Notes: a model not told the origin generated them from the letters alone. Shown: positions 40,799-49,915, numbered from the stretch's first letter. The stretch is 64,000 nucleotides of DNA from Paenibacillus daejeonensis DSM 15491 (GCF_000378385.1 NZ_KB899660.1:1-64000); one strand, 5' to 3'. Numbers and translations: made by a program.

Positions 40799-40972
40799 GT
40801 GAACATCGATCACTTTACGAAATTTGCCGTGTTCGCTATAAAGCTGCCGGTCAAAGAGAATCCAGGCAACGAACAGGGAGAGAACGAAGAATTTGCCTCA
40901 GGACAAACCGGGACAAGGGCTGAAGCAGCTGTGATTCTGCTTCGTGCCCTTGCATATGCAATGGATGAATAA
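40799..40972 (+). pseudogene. Remnant of an S-layer-homology protein (C-terminal end)
   Basis: In one frame this stretch reads DHFTKFAVFAIKLPVKE, a typical ending of S-layer-bound Ig-like modules, then GTRAEAAVILLRALAYAMDE and a stop, typical of the last SLH repeat. The region between the two motifs is too short for the three SLH repeats that normally separate them, and there is a stop just upstream. It is the tail of a broken gene. The assignment is by eye. Confidence 0.6.
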
Positions 40973-40987
40973 TCTGTGTTAATTTCG

Positions 40988-41383
40988 CTAAGTTGTGTGT
41001 TGTCCGTGAGGCATCATAGGCTGGCTTTGCTGCATATTAGTTGGCATTTCGCTATACGTTTTTTGGCAAACCATGTTTGAGAGACGAGGTACATATACGG
41101 TATCCCCAGGGTTCAGTTGGTTTGGATTGAGATGAGGATTTGCTTCTTCCAGAATGGAATGGGGCATGTTGTACTTATGACCAATGGCAATTAAGGTTTC
41201 CCCATGCTGGGCTTGATGCTGCGCGAATAACATGTCATCGGATTGACCATCTCTAAAAAAGGGAAAGAAGAACGGAGAAAAAAAGAAAAACGGAAACAAC
41301 GTGCGATTAGGAAAAAATGGATGGGCAAAAGGCCTGAAAAATGGACGACCAAAACCACCACCAGGGAAAAATCCGCGATTCAT
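40988..41383 (-). CDS. LysM-domain protein with Phe/Pro-rich N-terminus
   Basis: 131 residues. The first 45 are extremely rich in Phe, Pro and Gly (NRGFFPGGGFGRPFFRPF and further FFFFSPFFFPFF). Residues about 53-100 are one LysM domain (AQHGETLIAIGHKYNMPHSIL, NPNQLNPGDTVYVPRL). The tail is Gln/Met/Pro-rich. The Phe-rich start is not a normal signal peptide. LysM domains bind peptidoglycan; in Bacillales several LysM proteins (SafA, SpoVID) organise the spore coat at the cortex. A spore-cortex or coat role is possible but not shown. ATG at 41383 after GGAGG. Confidence 0.75.
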   Translation of the reverse strand: MNRGFFPGGGFGRPFFRPFAHPFFPNRTLFPFFFFSPFFFPFFRDGQSDDMLFAQHQAQHGETLIAIGHKYNMPHSILEEANPHLNPNQLNPGDTVYVPRLSNMVCQKTYSEMPTNMQQSQPMMPHGQHTT

Positions 41384-41506
41384 TTAGCTAACCTCCAAAT
41401 AGTCATTTGTCTATATATATTTCCGGAGGGTTGGCTGGGTTACAATAAAATGTCAGCAAATAGAAAGGAAACGTTGAATCTGCGTCTGAGATTAATTTGG
41501 AACGCA

Positions 41507-41533
41507 AACAGGCGGGCTTATGCTCCGCCTGTT
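41507..41533 (-). terminator. Terminator of the polysaccharide deacetylase gene
   Basis: AACAGGCGG (41507-41515) pairs with CCGCCTGTT (41525-41533); on the minus strand it follows the deacetylase stop and is followed by TTTGCGTT. Confidence 0.6.
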
Positions 41534-41546
41534 GTTCGTTATCCAT

Positions 41547-42278
41547 TTATTCCATTATCCCGTGACTGACCAACTCTGATACGGTTACCATTTTAAAACC
41601 TCTTCGTTGCAATTCAGGAAGAATCTTTTTCAGCGCTTCGACTGTTTGCATTGAGCCTCCAACATGGTCATGCATAAGGACGATATCCCCGTTACGTGCG
41701 TTGTCCAATACTTTGGCTATAATTTTATCTACCCCTGGTTTACTCCAATCCTTTGTATCCTGGTGCCACGACCATAAGACGACATGATAACCAAGCTCTT
41801 TTGCAACTTGGACAACGATATCGTTATAATAGCCCCCTGGTGGACGAAACCAGGGACTTTCCTGAATATTATGGTCTTCAAATTTACTGCTTAGCGATTG
41901 TATTTCTGCTCTTACGGCTTGCTTACTGGTGTTCTTTTTGAAATAAGTATGTAGGTTCGTATGGTTAGCTACTTCATGAGACTCCCTTATTTCACGCTTA
42001 ACCAAGTCAGGATACTTATCCAGACGATAACCCACCACAAAAAAGGTCCCTTTAGCATGATAGGTTTTTAACAATTCTAAAATCAGTGGGGTTGCGATGG
42101 GATTAGGACCATCATCGAAAGTAAGAGCAATCAGTTTTTCTTTCATGGGAACGTCCCATACAACGTCACCTGTTTGTTCGTAGTACGATCGGTCGTGCTT
42201 TGAGGGCAAGTCAAATCCACCTATAACGGAGGAAACGAGAAGGCTTAACAAAAGCCATTTGATTTGGAACGCGTTCAT
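41547..42278 (-). CDS. Polysaccharide deacetylase (NodB domain, PdaA-like)
   Basis: 243 residues. An N-terminal hydrophobic segment (IKWLLLSLLVSSVIGG) is a signal peptide or anchor. The NodB domain has all motifs: TFDDGPNP (motif 1, catalytic base and metal Asp), NHTNLH (motif 2, metal His pair), RPPGGYYND (motif 3), and later DIVLMHD (motif 5). It should remove N-acetyl groups from peptidoglycan or another extracellular polysaccharide. PdaA acts on spore cortex muramic acid, and this protein is of similar length. ATG at 42278 follows GAGGTGA. Confidence 0.87.
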   Translation of the reverse strand: MNAFQIKWLLLSLLVSSVIGGFDLPSKHDRSYYEQTGDVVWDVPMKEKLIALTFDDGPNPIATPLILELLKTYHAKGTFFVVGYRLDKYPDLVKREIRESHEVANHTNLHTYFKKNTSKQAVRAEIQSLSSKFEDHNIQESPWFRPPGGYYNDIVVQVAKELGYHVVLWSWHQDTKDWSKPGVDKIIAKVLDNARNGDIVLMHDHVGGSMQTVEALKKILPELQRRGFKMVTVSELVSHGIME

Positions 42279-42425
42279 TAGCAGGAATCACCTCTCCATA
42301 GTTTGTCTCTGTCAGTCAAACATTTCATGTAGTGTTCGCTAATATGGTACGTTTTATGACGCTCACAGAGTTTGCTTAGGACTAGAGAAGACTGCGGATT
42401 TTAGAATCAACTATTTTCCCGCTTG

Positions 42426-43598
42426 TCATCTCCCCAAGGCTCTTTGATTCCGTTGGTTCAGGAAACCAACGATTGCCGCCAATAACCCCAAGCCTACCAA
42501 AGCCCCTGCCAGATAAGGATGATAGAGGAGGGTGGCCGATGATTGGAGCAACAGCCCCCCAGTTGCCGCGCCTGCGGCTAGACCTATATGGGTGAATGAA
42601 GTGTTGATGCTTAGTACGATGCCGGTCGCACCAGAGGCTTGTTGAATAAAAAAGCTCTGAATAGCCGGCCCGGTTGTAAACATGGATATAACCATGAGCC
42701 CGATCAATACCAGACCGGGAAACACCGAGCCTGTCCAGAGCGGCATAAGGATAATCGATCCGATATGCAAAATGAGTCCCCCAATCATTGTGCTCGTTGC
42801 GCCCCAACGATCCACCGCATACCCCCCGAACCGGGCCCCTGCGGCTCCGGCTATGCCCAGCACAAGCATCGTTACACTGCTGTAGGCTGGAGGCAGATCG
42901 AGAATTGTTTGCATGAATGGAATCAAGTAAGCAAACAGAACGTTATTGCCCCACTCCCTGAACAAAGTAATAAGCAACCCGGTGATGATGATCCCACGGC
43001 CGAATACTTTGAATTGCTTCAGAAACGGAACGGGGGCTTCGCTGCCAACAGCCGGGAGCAGGCGATAAATAGCATAGATGGTTCCAGCGCTAGACACACA
43101 CAGGAAGAGGAAAATCTCCCTCCAGCTCAACCAGTCGGCTATAAAAATCCCGATCGGAATGCCGATAACCATCGCACTGCTGAAACCGAGAATTAGCATG
43201 CTGACCGCATGGCCTAGACGCTCAGGCGGCATGATCTTAGCCACGACCCCAAAAGAAACAACAAGAAACACCCCTGAGCTGATCCCTAACACGATTCGTG
43301 ATGCTATCAATACATCCATACTGGGACTGACCCAAGCAGTTAAGCAGCCAATGGTAAACACAACTCCGGCAGATATCAAAACTGTCTTCCGATCCCAACG
43401 GGATGTAATGGATACGACGATTGGCGTCCCGATGGCAAAGGATAGCGAGAACACTGTAACCAGTTGGCCTGCAAGTGCAAGTGAGATATTGAGATCAGCA
43501 GCAATCCCGCCGATAACTCCCGTGACAATCAATTCCGAAGTAGCTGTCAAAAACACGCCCAACGTTAACAAAAATAAGATGGGTTTCATTTGATTCAT
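42426..43598 (-). CDS. MFS transporter (DHA1-like drug efflux type)
   Basis: 390 residues with 12 membrane helices (start ILFLLTLGVFLTATSELIVTG in two parts, motif around SRWDRKTVLIS, and VLGISSGVFLVVSF). This layout is that of the 12-TM DHA1 family of proton antiporters, near the AraJ/purine-efflux branch. It is divergent from a HxlR regulator at 43734, and a perfect palindrome lies between them, so the efflux gene is probably repressed by that regulator. ATG at 43598; AGGAGG just upstream. Substrate unknown. Confidence 0.88.
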   Translation of the reverse strand: MNQMKPILFLLTLGVFLTATSELIVTGVIGGIAADLNISLALAGQLVTVFSLSFAIGTPIVVSITSRWDRKTVLISAGVVFTIGCLTAWVSPSMDVLIASRIVLGISSGVFLVVSFGVVAKIMPPERLGHAVSMLILGFSSAMVIGIPIGIFIADWLSWREIFLFLCVSSAGTIYAIYRLLPAVGSEAPVPFLKQFKVFGRGIIITGLLITLFREWGNNVLFAYLIPFMQTILDLPPAYSSVTMLVLGIAGAAGARFGGYAVDRWGATSTMIGGLILHIGSIILMPLWTGSVFPGLVLIGLMVISMFTTGPAIQSFFIQQASGATGIVLSINTSFTHIGLAAGAATGGLLLQSSATLLYHPYLAGALVGLGLLAAIVGFLNQRNQRALGR

Positions 43599-43631
43599 AA
43601 CAACACGGCCTCCTCTTTTCCCTTGGAACGT

Positions 43632-43660
43632 ATTATAATCAGAGCACGAACAATTTGTAA
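43632..43660 (-). promoter_or_regulatory. Candidate promoter of the MFS gene
   Basis: On the minus strand TTACAA (43660-43655), 17 bases, TATAAT (43637-43632), about 35 bases before the MFS start. This is a good sigma-A match. The HxlR-type palindrome lies just upstream of the -35. Confidence 0.55.
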
Positions 43661-43672
43661 GAAGGCAAAATC

Positions 43673-43689
43673 ATTGGATATTATCCAAT
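43673..43689. promoter_or_regulatory. Palindromic operator candidate between HxlR and MFS genes
   Basis: ATTGGATA-T-TATCCAAT is a perfect 8+8 bp dyad around a single base, placed between the two divergent genes. HxlR dimers bind such dyads. Its position, upstream of the MFS -35 and close to the HxlR start, allows it to control both genes. Confidence 0.6.
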
Positions 43690-43733
43690 AATTTTGACCA
43701 ACTTAATTTTAGTAAGTGAGAGGAGGGGTATAT

Positions 43734-44102
43734 ATGGACAAAACAGAGCAAAAAAATGAAGCGTTCGGCAACATATGCTCGGTACTGCAAATACTAGGTG
43801 CAAAATGGTCATTTCTCGTGATGTACGAGCTTTCTAAGGGGGCAAGGCGGTTTCAGCAGCTGCGGCGGGAGCTTCCGATCATTCGCACGCAATCGCTGAC
43901 GGATGTTTTGCGGCATTTGGAGAAATGTGGCGTTGTGCGGCGCGAGGTTTTCCCTACAGTTCCAGTAACCGTCGAATACTCCTTGACCGCAAAGGGCTTG
44001 GACTTTCAAGCCGCTTTGAATGAGATGGAGAAATGGGCGGCACGTTGGAAGGATGCGGGGCAGAGCAGTGATGGAGATTCCACAGTTGAAACAAAATCAT
44101 GA
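43734..44102 (+). CDS. HxlR-family transcriptional regulator
   Basis: 122 residues with the HxlR winged helix (LGAKWSFLVMYELSKGARRF, LRRELPIIRTQSLTDVLRHL, wing FPTVPVTVEYSLTAKG). Cys residues at the start (NICSVLQ) and in the recognition part (LEKCGVV) could be redox sites, but that is not established. The ATG at 43734 follows GAGAGGAGGGG and is better than the frame start at 43716. It diverges from the MFS gene and lies 3 bp before a convergent gene stop. Confidence 0.88.
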   Translation: MDKTEQKNEAFGNICSVLQILGAKWSFLVMYELSKGARRFQQLRRELPIIRTQSLTDVLRHLEKCGVVRREVFPTVPVTVEYSLTAKGLDFQAALNEMEKWAARWKDAGQSSDGDSTVETKS

Positions 44103-44105
44103 CTA

Positions 44106-45179
44106 TCAGCGACGCGGCAGCCCATGTCCGTTCAGGATCGCTTCCATCGCCTGAGCCAGACGCTCGGCAATCCGCGTATGCCCATCATCCGAAGGATGGA
44201 TCAGATCGGTCGTTAGTCCGCTGAGATCCGGGAGCAACTGGTGACCGTCCACGAGATGCAGGCAGGCGTGATCCAGCCTGCGATAGATCTGCCTTAACCG
44301 CTCGTTGAAGTGCCGATTGGCTGCTGACATCTCACTGCCCTCCACCTGTTTGATGTCGTCCATATTTGGGAACATAGAGATCAGGATCACCGGCTTGCCG
44401 GGATGCTGCCGGAGCATTCCCTCGATCAAATAAGCGGCGCGCGCTTCAAACTCATCCGCGGTGAACAGACCGCGCATGTTGACGCCAAGCTCCAGTGTCA
44501 CGACATCCCAATCCCCGCATGTCATCAAATAATCCGCCATCTCGGGCTCGCAGAAGCATGCCCCGCCAATCCCTTTGTTCCACACATCTGCGCCGAGCCT
44601 TCGTGCCGTTTGCTGCACATACGACGAATGATGGAGGACAGCGCCCGAGCCGTGCGTGATGGAAGAGCCGTAAGCCAGCCAGCTCCGGCTCGGCAACTCG
44701 TCAGGCGATGGCGGCCTTACAGGATGGCCCATGGTATCGAGATCATGGAAGACCACCTGGAACCCGAGCCCGGCGGTATAATTGCGACTGATGACGATCC
44801 GCCAGACGTCAGTCGAGAAGCGGCCTGACGGGAGCGTCTCCTGTCCGATTACCCTGAGGCGATCGGGTTTGTCGAGTTGGAGCGTATGAATGAGACCGGG
44901 GGTCAGCCGGTGCACAGCATGAAAATAATCCCCATGATACACGAGGATATCGCCAGCCTCCACAGTGGCCGACAGGGTGATGCGGATGTGCTCGGCACTG
45001 GTGACGAACCGGAGCTCGCATCCTGTGGAAGCTTGCGCCATAAACCGCCCGCGCTGATGCGCGCCCCTGCCCAGCACTTCTCTCACTTTCCGCGGAAATC
45101 GTTGCAGCGTTTGGCCGCTTCCCCCGGGTGCGGGCTCCAGCTCCGCAACATTGTGAAACATGATCTTTTCCCACAACAT
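44106..45179 (-). CDS. SGNH/GDSL-family esterase
   Basis: 357 residues. The N-terminal 150 residues form a beta-sandwich domain (LRFVTSAEHIRITLSA, LDKPDRLRVIG). The SGNH hydrolase domain follows: SWLAYGSSITHGSG (nucleophile Ser), NKGIGGACFCEPE (Gly block), ELGVNMRG (Asn block) and, near the end, TTDLIHPSDDGH (catalytic Asp and His). This two-domain layout is common in carbohydrate esterases of Paenibacillus. Start ATG at 45179 follows GGGGGAAG. It diverges from the sensor kinase gene at 45375. It may remove acetyl or other ester groups from the polymer processed by the locus; no signal peptide is seen, so it acts inside the cell. Confidence 0.88.
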   Translation of the reverse strand: MLWEKIMFHNVAELEPAPGGSGQTLQRFPRKVREVLGRGAHQRGRFMAQASTGCELRFVTSAEHIRITLSATVEAGDILVYHGDYFHAVHRLTPGLIHTLQLDKPDRLRVIGQETLPSGRFSTDVWRIVISRNYTAGLGFQVVFHDLDTMGHPVRPPSPDELPSRSWLAYGSSITHGSGAVLHHSSYVQQTARRLGADVWNKGIGGACFCEPEMADYLMTCGDWDVVTLELGVNMRGLFTADEFEARAAYLIEGMLRQHPGKPVILISMFPNMDDIKQVEGSEMSAANRHFNERLRQIYRRLDHACLHLVDGHQLLPDLSGLTTDLIHPSDDGHTRIAERLAQAMEAILNGHGLPRR

Positions 45180-45374
45180 AACGCTTCCCCCTTATCCATA
45201 ATTGCGCCAATCACGCATTCTACCAGTATACCGAAGCCTGCCGCTGCAAGGTCTTTGATTTGCAAAGGAAACTCTTTGATCTCAACAGAACCTCTAGCGG
45301 CGTGTTTGATTGGTTCTCGCAAGGGTGCTACTATGGATAGGATAAGCGGGAGGAGTGGAAGGGAAGGGACACGC

Positions 45375-47201
45375 ATGTGGAAGAAAGGCAGCTTTTCTTC
45401 GCGTATTATGCTGCATATGGCGCTGATCATCATGTTCACTTTTCTTGTATCCGGTTACATCTCCTATCGGATTACGGTCCATCTATTCTCGGAGGTCGTC
45501 AGCAATCAGTTCTCCAAAGCCAGTGAACAAGCAGCCGCGCGGATTGATCTGCAGATTAGAGATATCTACCGGATTTCCAATTTTATCGTCTTTAATCCGT
45601 ACGTCGAACAGGTACTGAGACGCTCAGCGGAAACGGAGGATCGCGAATCTCATACCCAGATTTCCGACCAGGATGAACTCAACAAGATGCTGTATCAGGT
45701 CAAGAATGACGAAAACAAGTTCTATTCCATGTTTCTTTACGATAATAAGGACAACAGTTTCTTCTTCCACTTCTCGCCGGTCGCCCGGAGCTCCTTGCGG
45801 CAGGAGGTATACGAGGAGGTGAAGCTGCGTCTGGCAGATTCGTCAGGTAATCTGGTCTGGTTTCCCATCGCCTTGCAGAGCTCGGTTGAGGACAGCGGCT
45901 ACCGTCATTTTTTCGTGGCGGCCCGTTATATGAAGAATAAGGACTTCGATCAGTACGGCATCATGGTCATGCTGTTCGACCGCACGCTGTTCTCGGAGGA
46001 TCTGGGTGAGCTCGTGAGCGATGAGAAGGCCAATGTATTCCTGTATGACAGGCAGGATCAGCTCGTCTACACCGACCAGCAGGATAGCGACCCGTCCGGC
46101 ATCCCCGTCCCGGCTGAACTGGGGGCGCAGGAGATCGTGCAGGAGAACGGCATTTCCTATCTGTATGCGAAGAGCAGATCGAGGGAGATGGGATTTGCGC
46201 TGGTGAGTCGGGTGTCTCTGGATTCCATTCAGGAGAAAAGCTCGGTGGTGCTCACAATTTCCAGTGCCGTCGGTGCCGTTGGCGTCTTGCTGGCGATGCT
46301 GCTGCTATCCTGGAGTAGCAGGCGGCTGTTCAAGCCGCTGAGTATGCTCGTCCATGGCATGAAGCGGATGCGGGGCGGCAACCTGGAGACCCGTGTCGTC
46401 ATCGACACCTCGGACGAACTGGCTTATATCGGACAGAGCTTCAACTCGATGGCGGAGAATGTCAATACGCTCGTCCGCGAAGTATACGAGCGGCAGCTGA
46501 ATGAACGGGAGGCGGAGCTGACGGCGCTACAGACGCAGCTCAATCCTCATTTTCTCCATAATACGCTCGACACGATTTACTGGCAGCTCTATCTGAAGGA
46601 CGAGAAGGAAACGGCCCAGCTCGTGGTGTCCTTGTCGGATATGCTCCGTTATGCCCTGGAGCCAGCGGACACTGAGACGTTATTGTCCGAGGAAATCGCC
46701 CAGATCCGCAACTACCTGGCGATCCAGAGCAGCCGGCACGGGGAAGAGCTGGAGATAATCATCCAGACCGGACCGGGGGCAGAGAAGGCCAAGGTACCGA
46801 GATTGATCCTGCAGCCGCTCGTCGAGAATGTGTTCGTCCACGCCTTTGCCGATAAATTGACCTCGCGCGTGTTGATCATCCATGCCTCGGTCGACCGTGA
46901 AGGGAAGCTGGAGAGCGCACCTGATCAAGCGCACGGCACGCTGCGTATCGATATTATCGATAACGGCAAGGGCATGGACGAGAAGGAAATGTCGGACATC
47001 GTATCCTCGGCCATGGCACCCCGAGCGACCGAAGGGCCGGTCGTGGGCAAGAAGAGGACCCCTATCGGCATCCGCAGCGTGATCCGCAGATTGAATCTGA
47101 TCTATGGGGAGCCATACGGTCTCAAGATGGAATCCAAGCCGGGAGCTGGTACCAAGATCCGGCTGCTGTTACCCATTGAACAAGAGGAGGGATCCGCATG
47201 A
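45375..47201 (+). CDS. yesM: Sensor histidine kinase, YesM type
   Basis: 608 residues. Two membrane helices (MLHMALIIMFTFLVSGYISY at the start; VLTISSAVGAVGVLLAMLLL near 295) bracket an extracellular sensor domain. HAMP (RRLFKPLSMLVHGMKRMRGG), His-kinase box LQTQLNPHFLHNTLDTIYWQ (phospho-acceptor His) and an HATPase with LQPLVENVFVHAF and IDNGKGMDE follow. The ATG at 45375 is placed after GGAAGGGA; an ATG at 45333 is in frame, but its own ribosome-binding site is poor. It is coupled by a 4-bp overlap to the response regulator. The YesM/YesN pair controls the transporter and enzymes downstream. Confidence 0.9.
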   Translation: MWKKGSFSSRIMLHMALIIMFTFLVSGYISYRITVHLFSEVVSNQFSKASEQAAARIDLQIRDIYRISNFIVFNPYVEQVLRRSAETEDRESHTQISDQDELNKMLYQVKNDENKFYSMFLYDNKDNSFFFHFSPVARSSLRQEVYEEVKLRLADSSGNLVWFPIALQSSVEDSGYRHFFVAARYMKNKDFDQYGIMVMLFDRTLFSEDLGELVSDEKANVFLYDRQDQLVYTDQQDSDPSGIPVPAELGAQEIVQENGISYLYAKSRSREMGFALVSRVSLDSIQEKSSVVLTISSAVGAVGVLLAMLLLSWSSRRLFKPLSMLVHGMKRMRGGNLETRVVIDTSDELAYIGQSFNSMAENVNTLVREVYERQLNEREAELTALQTQLNPHFLHNTLDTIYWQLYLKDEKETAQLVVSLSDMLRYALEPADTETLLSEEIAQIRNYLAIQSSRHGEELEIIIQTGPGAEKAKVPRLILQPLVENVFVHAFADKLTSRVLIIHASVDREGKLESAPDQAHGTLRIDIIDNGKGMDEKEMSDIVSSAMAPRATEGPVVGKKRTPIGIRSVIRRLNLIYGEPYGLKMESKPGAGTKIRLLLPIEQEEGSA

Positions 47202-48760
47202 AGGGAAAGCTGTTGATCGTTGACGATGAGCCGTTCATCCGGAAAGGGCTGCATAAGCTGGTGGAGAGTAATGCGCTGGGCTGGACAGTGGCGGGCGAAG
47301 CCGGCAACGGCCAGGAGGCGCTGGCGAAATTCCGCGAGCTGAAGCCCGATCTCGTCCTCACCGATATTCGCATGCCGCTGATGGACGGACTAGAGCTGGC
47401 CCGGATCATCGCTGTCGAGAGTCCTAGCACATCCGTCATTATATTGACCGGGTACCGGGATTTTGATTACGCTCAAGCCGCTATCAGCCATGGTGTCAAG
47501 CATTTCCTCCTGAAGCCCTGCAGGGAAGAAGAGGTCTGCCGTATCCTCGGAGAGGCTTTCGAACAGTTCAGGATGCAGGTGCTGGTTCGGGAGAAGGAGG
47601 CCGAGGAGCAGCGGGTCAAGGAAGATGTCCTGCTGCGCAGTGCACTCTCACATCTGCCCTATGACCGGAGCGAAGCAGCTGCTGCGGAGCGACAGCTCCG
47701 CGGGTACGAGTTCTGGCTGCTCCAGGTGGACAGCTATCTGCCTCAGGGCAGGGATTACCGCAGAAGCGACAGGATGCTGCTCCAATTCTCGGTCAGCAAT
47801 ATTCTGCAGGAGGTGATGGCGATCTCGTCACCTCATATTCGCTGGCTCACCCTGGCGTACGACAGGTTCGCCTTCTGGCTGCCACCCGAGATCCAGGCGG
47901 AGCCTGTGTTCGAGGAAGCGGCGACCGTGGTCAAGCAACTGCTCGGCATCACGCTATCGTCCCACCGGTTCGGAAGCTTCGAATCCTTCGGAGCGCTTGA
48001 GGGCTGGATGGAATCGAAGTTGAGACAGACGGGAGCGGAAGCCGGGGCGCCACAACACGGAATCCCCATGGTCAATGAATCCAAAGTCAAGCTGATCCGG
48101 GGCGAAATGACGGCGATGATGCTGCTGGGAAACACCGATGAACTGCAGACGTACGCCGAGCAGCTGCTGGCAACGTTGGCGTCTGCTTCGGCATCGCCGG
48201 AGGAAGCGAAGATCGAAGCCTTCTGCGCCGCTCTGGCGATGAATGATATCATGCGCAAGGAGCTCGAGCTCGACCCCAAGATGGCGGGCGAGATCGGCCG
48301 CTGGGCAGCGGATCTCCACGCCTGCAGGAGCAGAGAGGAGGTCACGGCATGGCTCGGCAGGCAGGTCGGAAGGTTCGGACAGGCGCTGTCCAGCTGGCAG
48401 ATGGACCGCAATAGCGGCGTCATTGCCCGCGCCGTTCAATATATCCAAGCGCATTATGCGGAGGAGATCGGCCTGTCGGATGTGGCTGCTTATGCCCATC
48501 TCAGTGCCAATTACTTCGGCAATCTGTTCAAGAAAGAGACAGGGGAGAGCTTCAGCAGCTATCTCTCCCGACTCCGGATGGACAAAGCCAGGCTGCTGCT
48601 CAAAAATACGGACATGAAGGTAGCGGAGGTCGCCGAAGCCGTCGGCTACCCAGACTCCAACTATTTTGCCACTGCCTTCAAAAGCGCATCAGGCTGCTCG
48701 CCTTCGGAATACAGGAAGCGCGAGCGGACATCCGGCGATGCTGTCTCACAGGGTCGATAG
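47198..48760 (+). CDS. yesN: Response regulator with AraC DNA-binding domain, YesN type
   Basis: 520 residues. The receiver domain has LLIVDDEPF, phospho-acceptor Asp56 in LVLTDIRMPL and a Lys in FLLKPCRE. About 300 residues of linker follow, then a C-terminal AraC domain (EIGLSDVAAYAHLSANYFGNLF, MKVAEVAEAVGYPDSNYFATAFK in parts). Start ATG overlaps the yesM stop by 4 bp. By position it activates the transporter and catabolic genes from 48925 to 56617. The symbol is by family likeness, not proven orthology. Confidence 0.9.
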   Translation: MKGKLLIVDDEPFIRKGLHKLVESNALGWTVAGEAGNGQEALAKFRELKPDLVLTDIRMPLMDGLELARIIAVESPSTSVIILTGYRDFDYAQAAISHGVKHFLLKPCREEEVCRILGEAFEQFRMQVLVREKEAEEQRVKEDVLLRSALSHLPYDRSEAAAAERQLRGYEFWLLQVDSYLPQGRDYRRSDRMLLQFSVSNILQEVMAISSPHIRWLTLAYDRFAFWLPPEIQAEPVFEEAATVVKQLLGITLSSHRFGSFESFGALEGWMESKLRQTGAEAGAPQHGIPMVNESKVKLIRGEMTAMMLLGNTDELQTYAEQLLATLASASASPEEAKIEAFCAALAMNDIMRKELELDPKMAGEIGRWAADLHACRSREEVTAWLGRQVGRFGQALSSWQMDRNSGVIARAVQYIQAHYAEEIGLSDVAAYAHLSANYFGNLFKKETGESFSSYLSRLRMDKARLLLKNTDMKVAEVAEAVGYPDSNYFATAFKSASGCSPSEYRKRERTSGDAVSQGR

Positions 48761-48782
48761 ACGCTGCGGGACAGCTTTTTTT
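48740..48782 (+). terminator. Hairpin with T-run after yesN
   Basis: GCTGTC (48740-48745) can pair with GACAGC (48770-48775), followed by a run of seven T. The loop is long (24 bases) and the first arm lies inside the end of yesN, so its strength is uncertain. It would separate the regulators from the transporter genes. Confidence 0.4.
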
Positions 48783-48924
48783 CTTCCCCCGTTGACGCTG
48801 ACGTCTTCGGTCATTCCGTTGCAAACCAAAGATTTCCCTTTGCTAATCAAAGGCGGCTGTCTCCTTGGCCTTCTATAATGAAGACAGAAGATCAAGAGAC
48901 ATCAAGGGAGGGAGAATCGATACG

Positions 48925-49902
48925 ATGGCAACAGGCAGAACCGTACCCGCCATGGACCCAGGTGGCCCCAATAGCGAGACTAAGCGCAGTTCTTCCGATG
49001 TGAGCGCAAACCGCCGCAGATGGAAGGCGAATATCCCGCTGCTGCTTATGTTCATACCAGGCGTGTTATTTTACATTATATTCAAGTATTTACCGATCGG
49101 TGGCCTGATGATTGCTTTCAAGGATTACAATTTTGCCGATGGGGTGTTTGGCAGTCCCTGGGTGGGGCTGGACAATTTCGAGACCATTTTCCGCCAACCC
49201 CAGACGTTTAATGTCATTCGCAATACGGTCGTCTTATCCTTCCTCAATGTGTTTGTCGGCTTTCCGTTTCCAATTCTGCTGGCAGTCATGCTTAATGAGG
49301 TAAGAAGAAGCTGGTATAAACGCTTCATCCAAACCGTCGTCTATCTGCCCCACTTCTTCTCGTGGGTCATCATCGGCGGATTCGTCGTCACGCTGTTCTC
49401 GGTGGAATCGGGTACCATCAACAACTGGGTGGAAGCGATTACGGGCCAGCCTTATCCGTTTCTGTTCGAGGAAGGCTCCTGGATTAGCATCTATGTCGGT
49501 TCAGGGATCTGGAAGGAGATGGGCTTCAGTGCAATCATCTATCTGGCGGCGCTGACTGCCATCGACCCCAGCCTCTATGAATCTGCGAGTCTTGATGGCG
49601 CCAGCAAGTTCAGACAGATCTGGCATATTACGATTCCCGGCATCAGCTCGACGATCATCATTATGTTCATCCTGTCCATGGGCAGATTAATGGAGGTCGG
49701 TTTCGACCATGTCTATGTGCTGCAGAACAGTATCGTTTCTGGTGTTGCAGAAGTCATCAGCACCTTTATGTACAGGGTCGGTCTGCAGGGTGGACAATTC
49801 AGTCTGTCGGCAGCCATGGGGATGTTCGAGTCGCTGATCGGATTCATCCTTGTGCTCGCAGCCAATGCGGTGGCACGAAGATTCGGCAAAGGCCTATGGT
49901 GA
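48925..49902 (+). CDS. Sugar ABC transporter permease, LplB type (second locus)
   Basis: About 325 residues, six membrane helices, with the LplB start IPLLLMFIPGVLFYIIFKYLP and the EAA loop YESASLDGASKFRQIWHITI. The ATG at 48925 has GGAGGGAG upstream; the frame is open 20 codons further. It is followed at 13 bp by its partner permease. It is clearly homologous to the gene at 27092, so the window holds two versions of the same kind of importer. Confidence 0.9.
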   Translation: MATGRTVPAMDPGGPNSETKRSSSDVSANRRRWKANIPLLLMFIPGVLFYIIFKYLPIGGLMIAFKDYNFADGVFGSPWVGLDNFETIFRQPQTFNVIRNTVVLSFLNVFVGFPFPILLAVMLNEVRRSWYKRFIQTVVYLPHFFSWVIIGGFVVTLFSVESGTINNWVEAITGQPYPFLFEEGSWISIYVGSGIWKEMGFSAIIYLAALTAIDPSLYESASLDGASKFRQIWHITIPGISSTIIIMFILSMGRLMEVGFDHVYVLQNSIVSGVAEVISTFMYRVGLQGGQFSLSAAMGMFESLIGFILVLAANAVARRFGKGLW

Positions 49903-49915
49903 GGGAGGGAACAGC

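Noticed and set aside
42382-42807. Minus-strand frame within the MFS gene
   Set aside because: It is an alternative frame of the MFS coding region and has no protein-like features.
44877-45374. Long upstream extension of the yesM frame
   Set aside because: It lies antisense to the SGNH esterase gene; the ATG at 45375 matches the normal YesM N-terminus.
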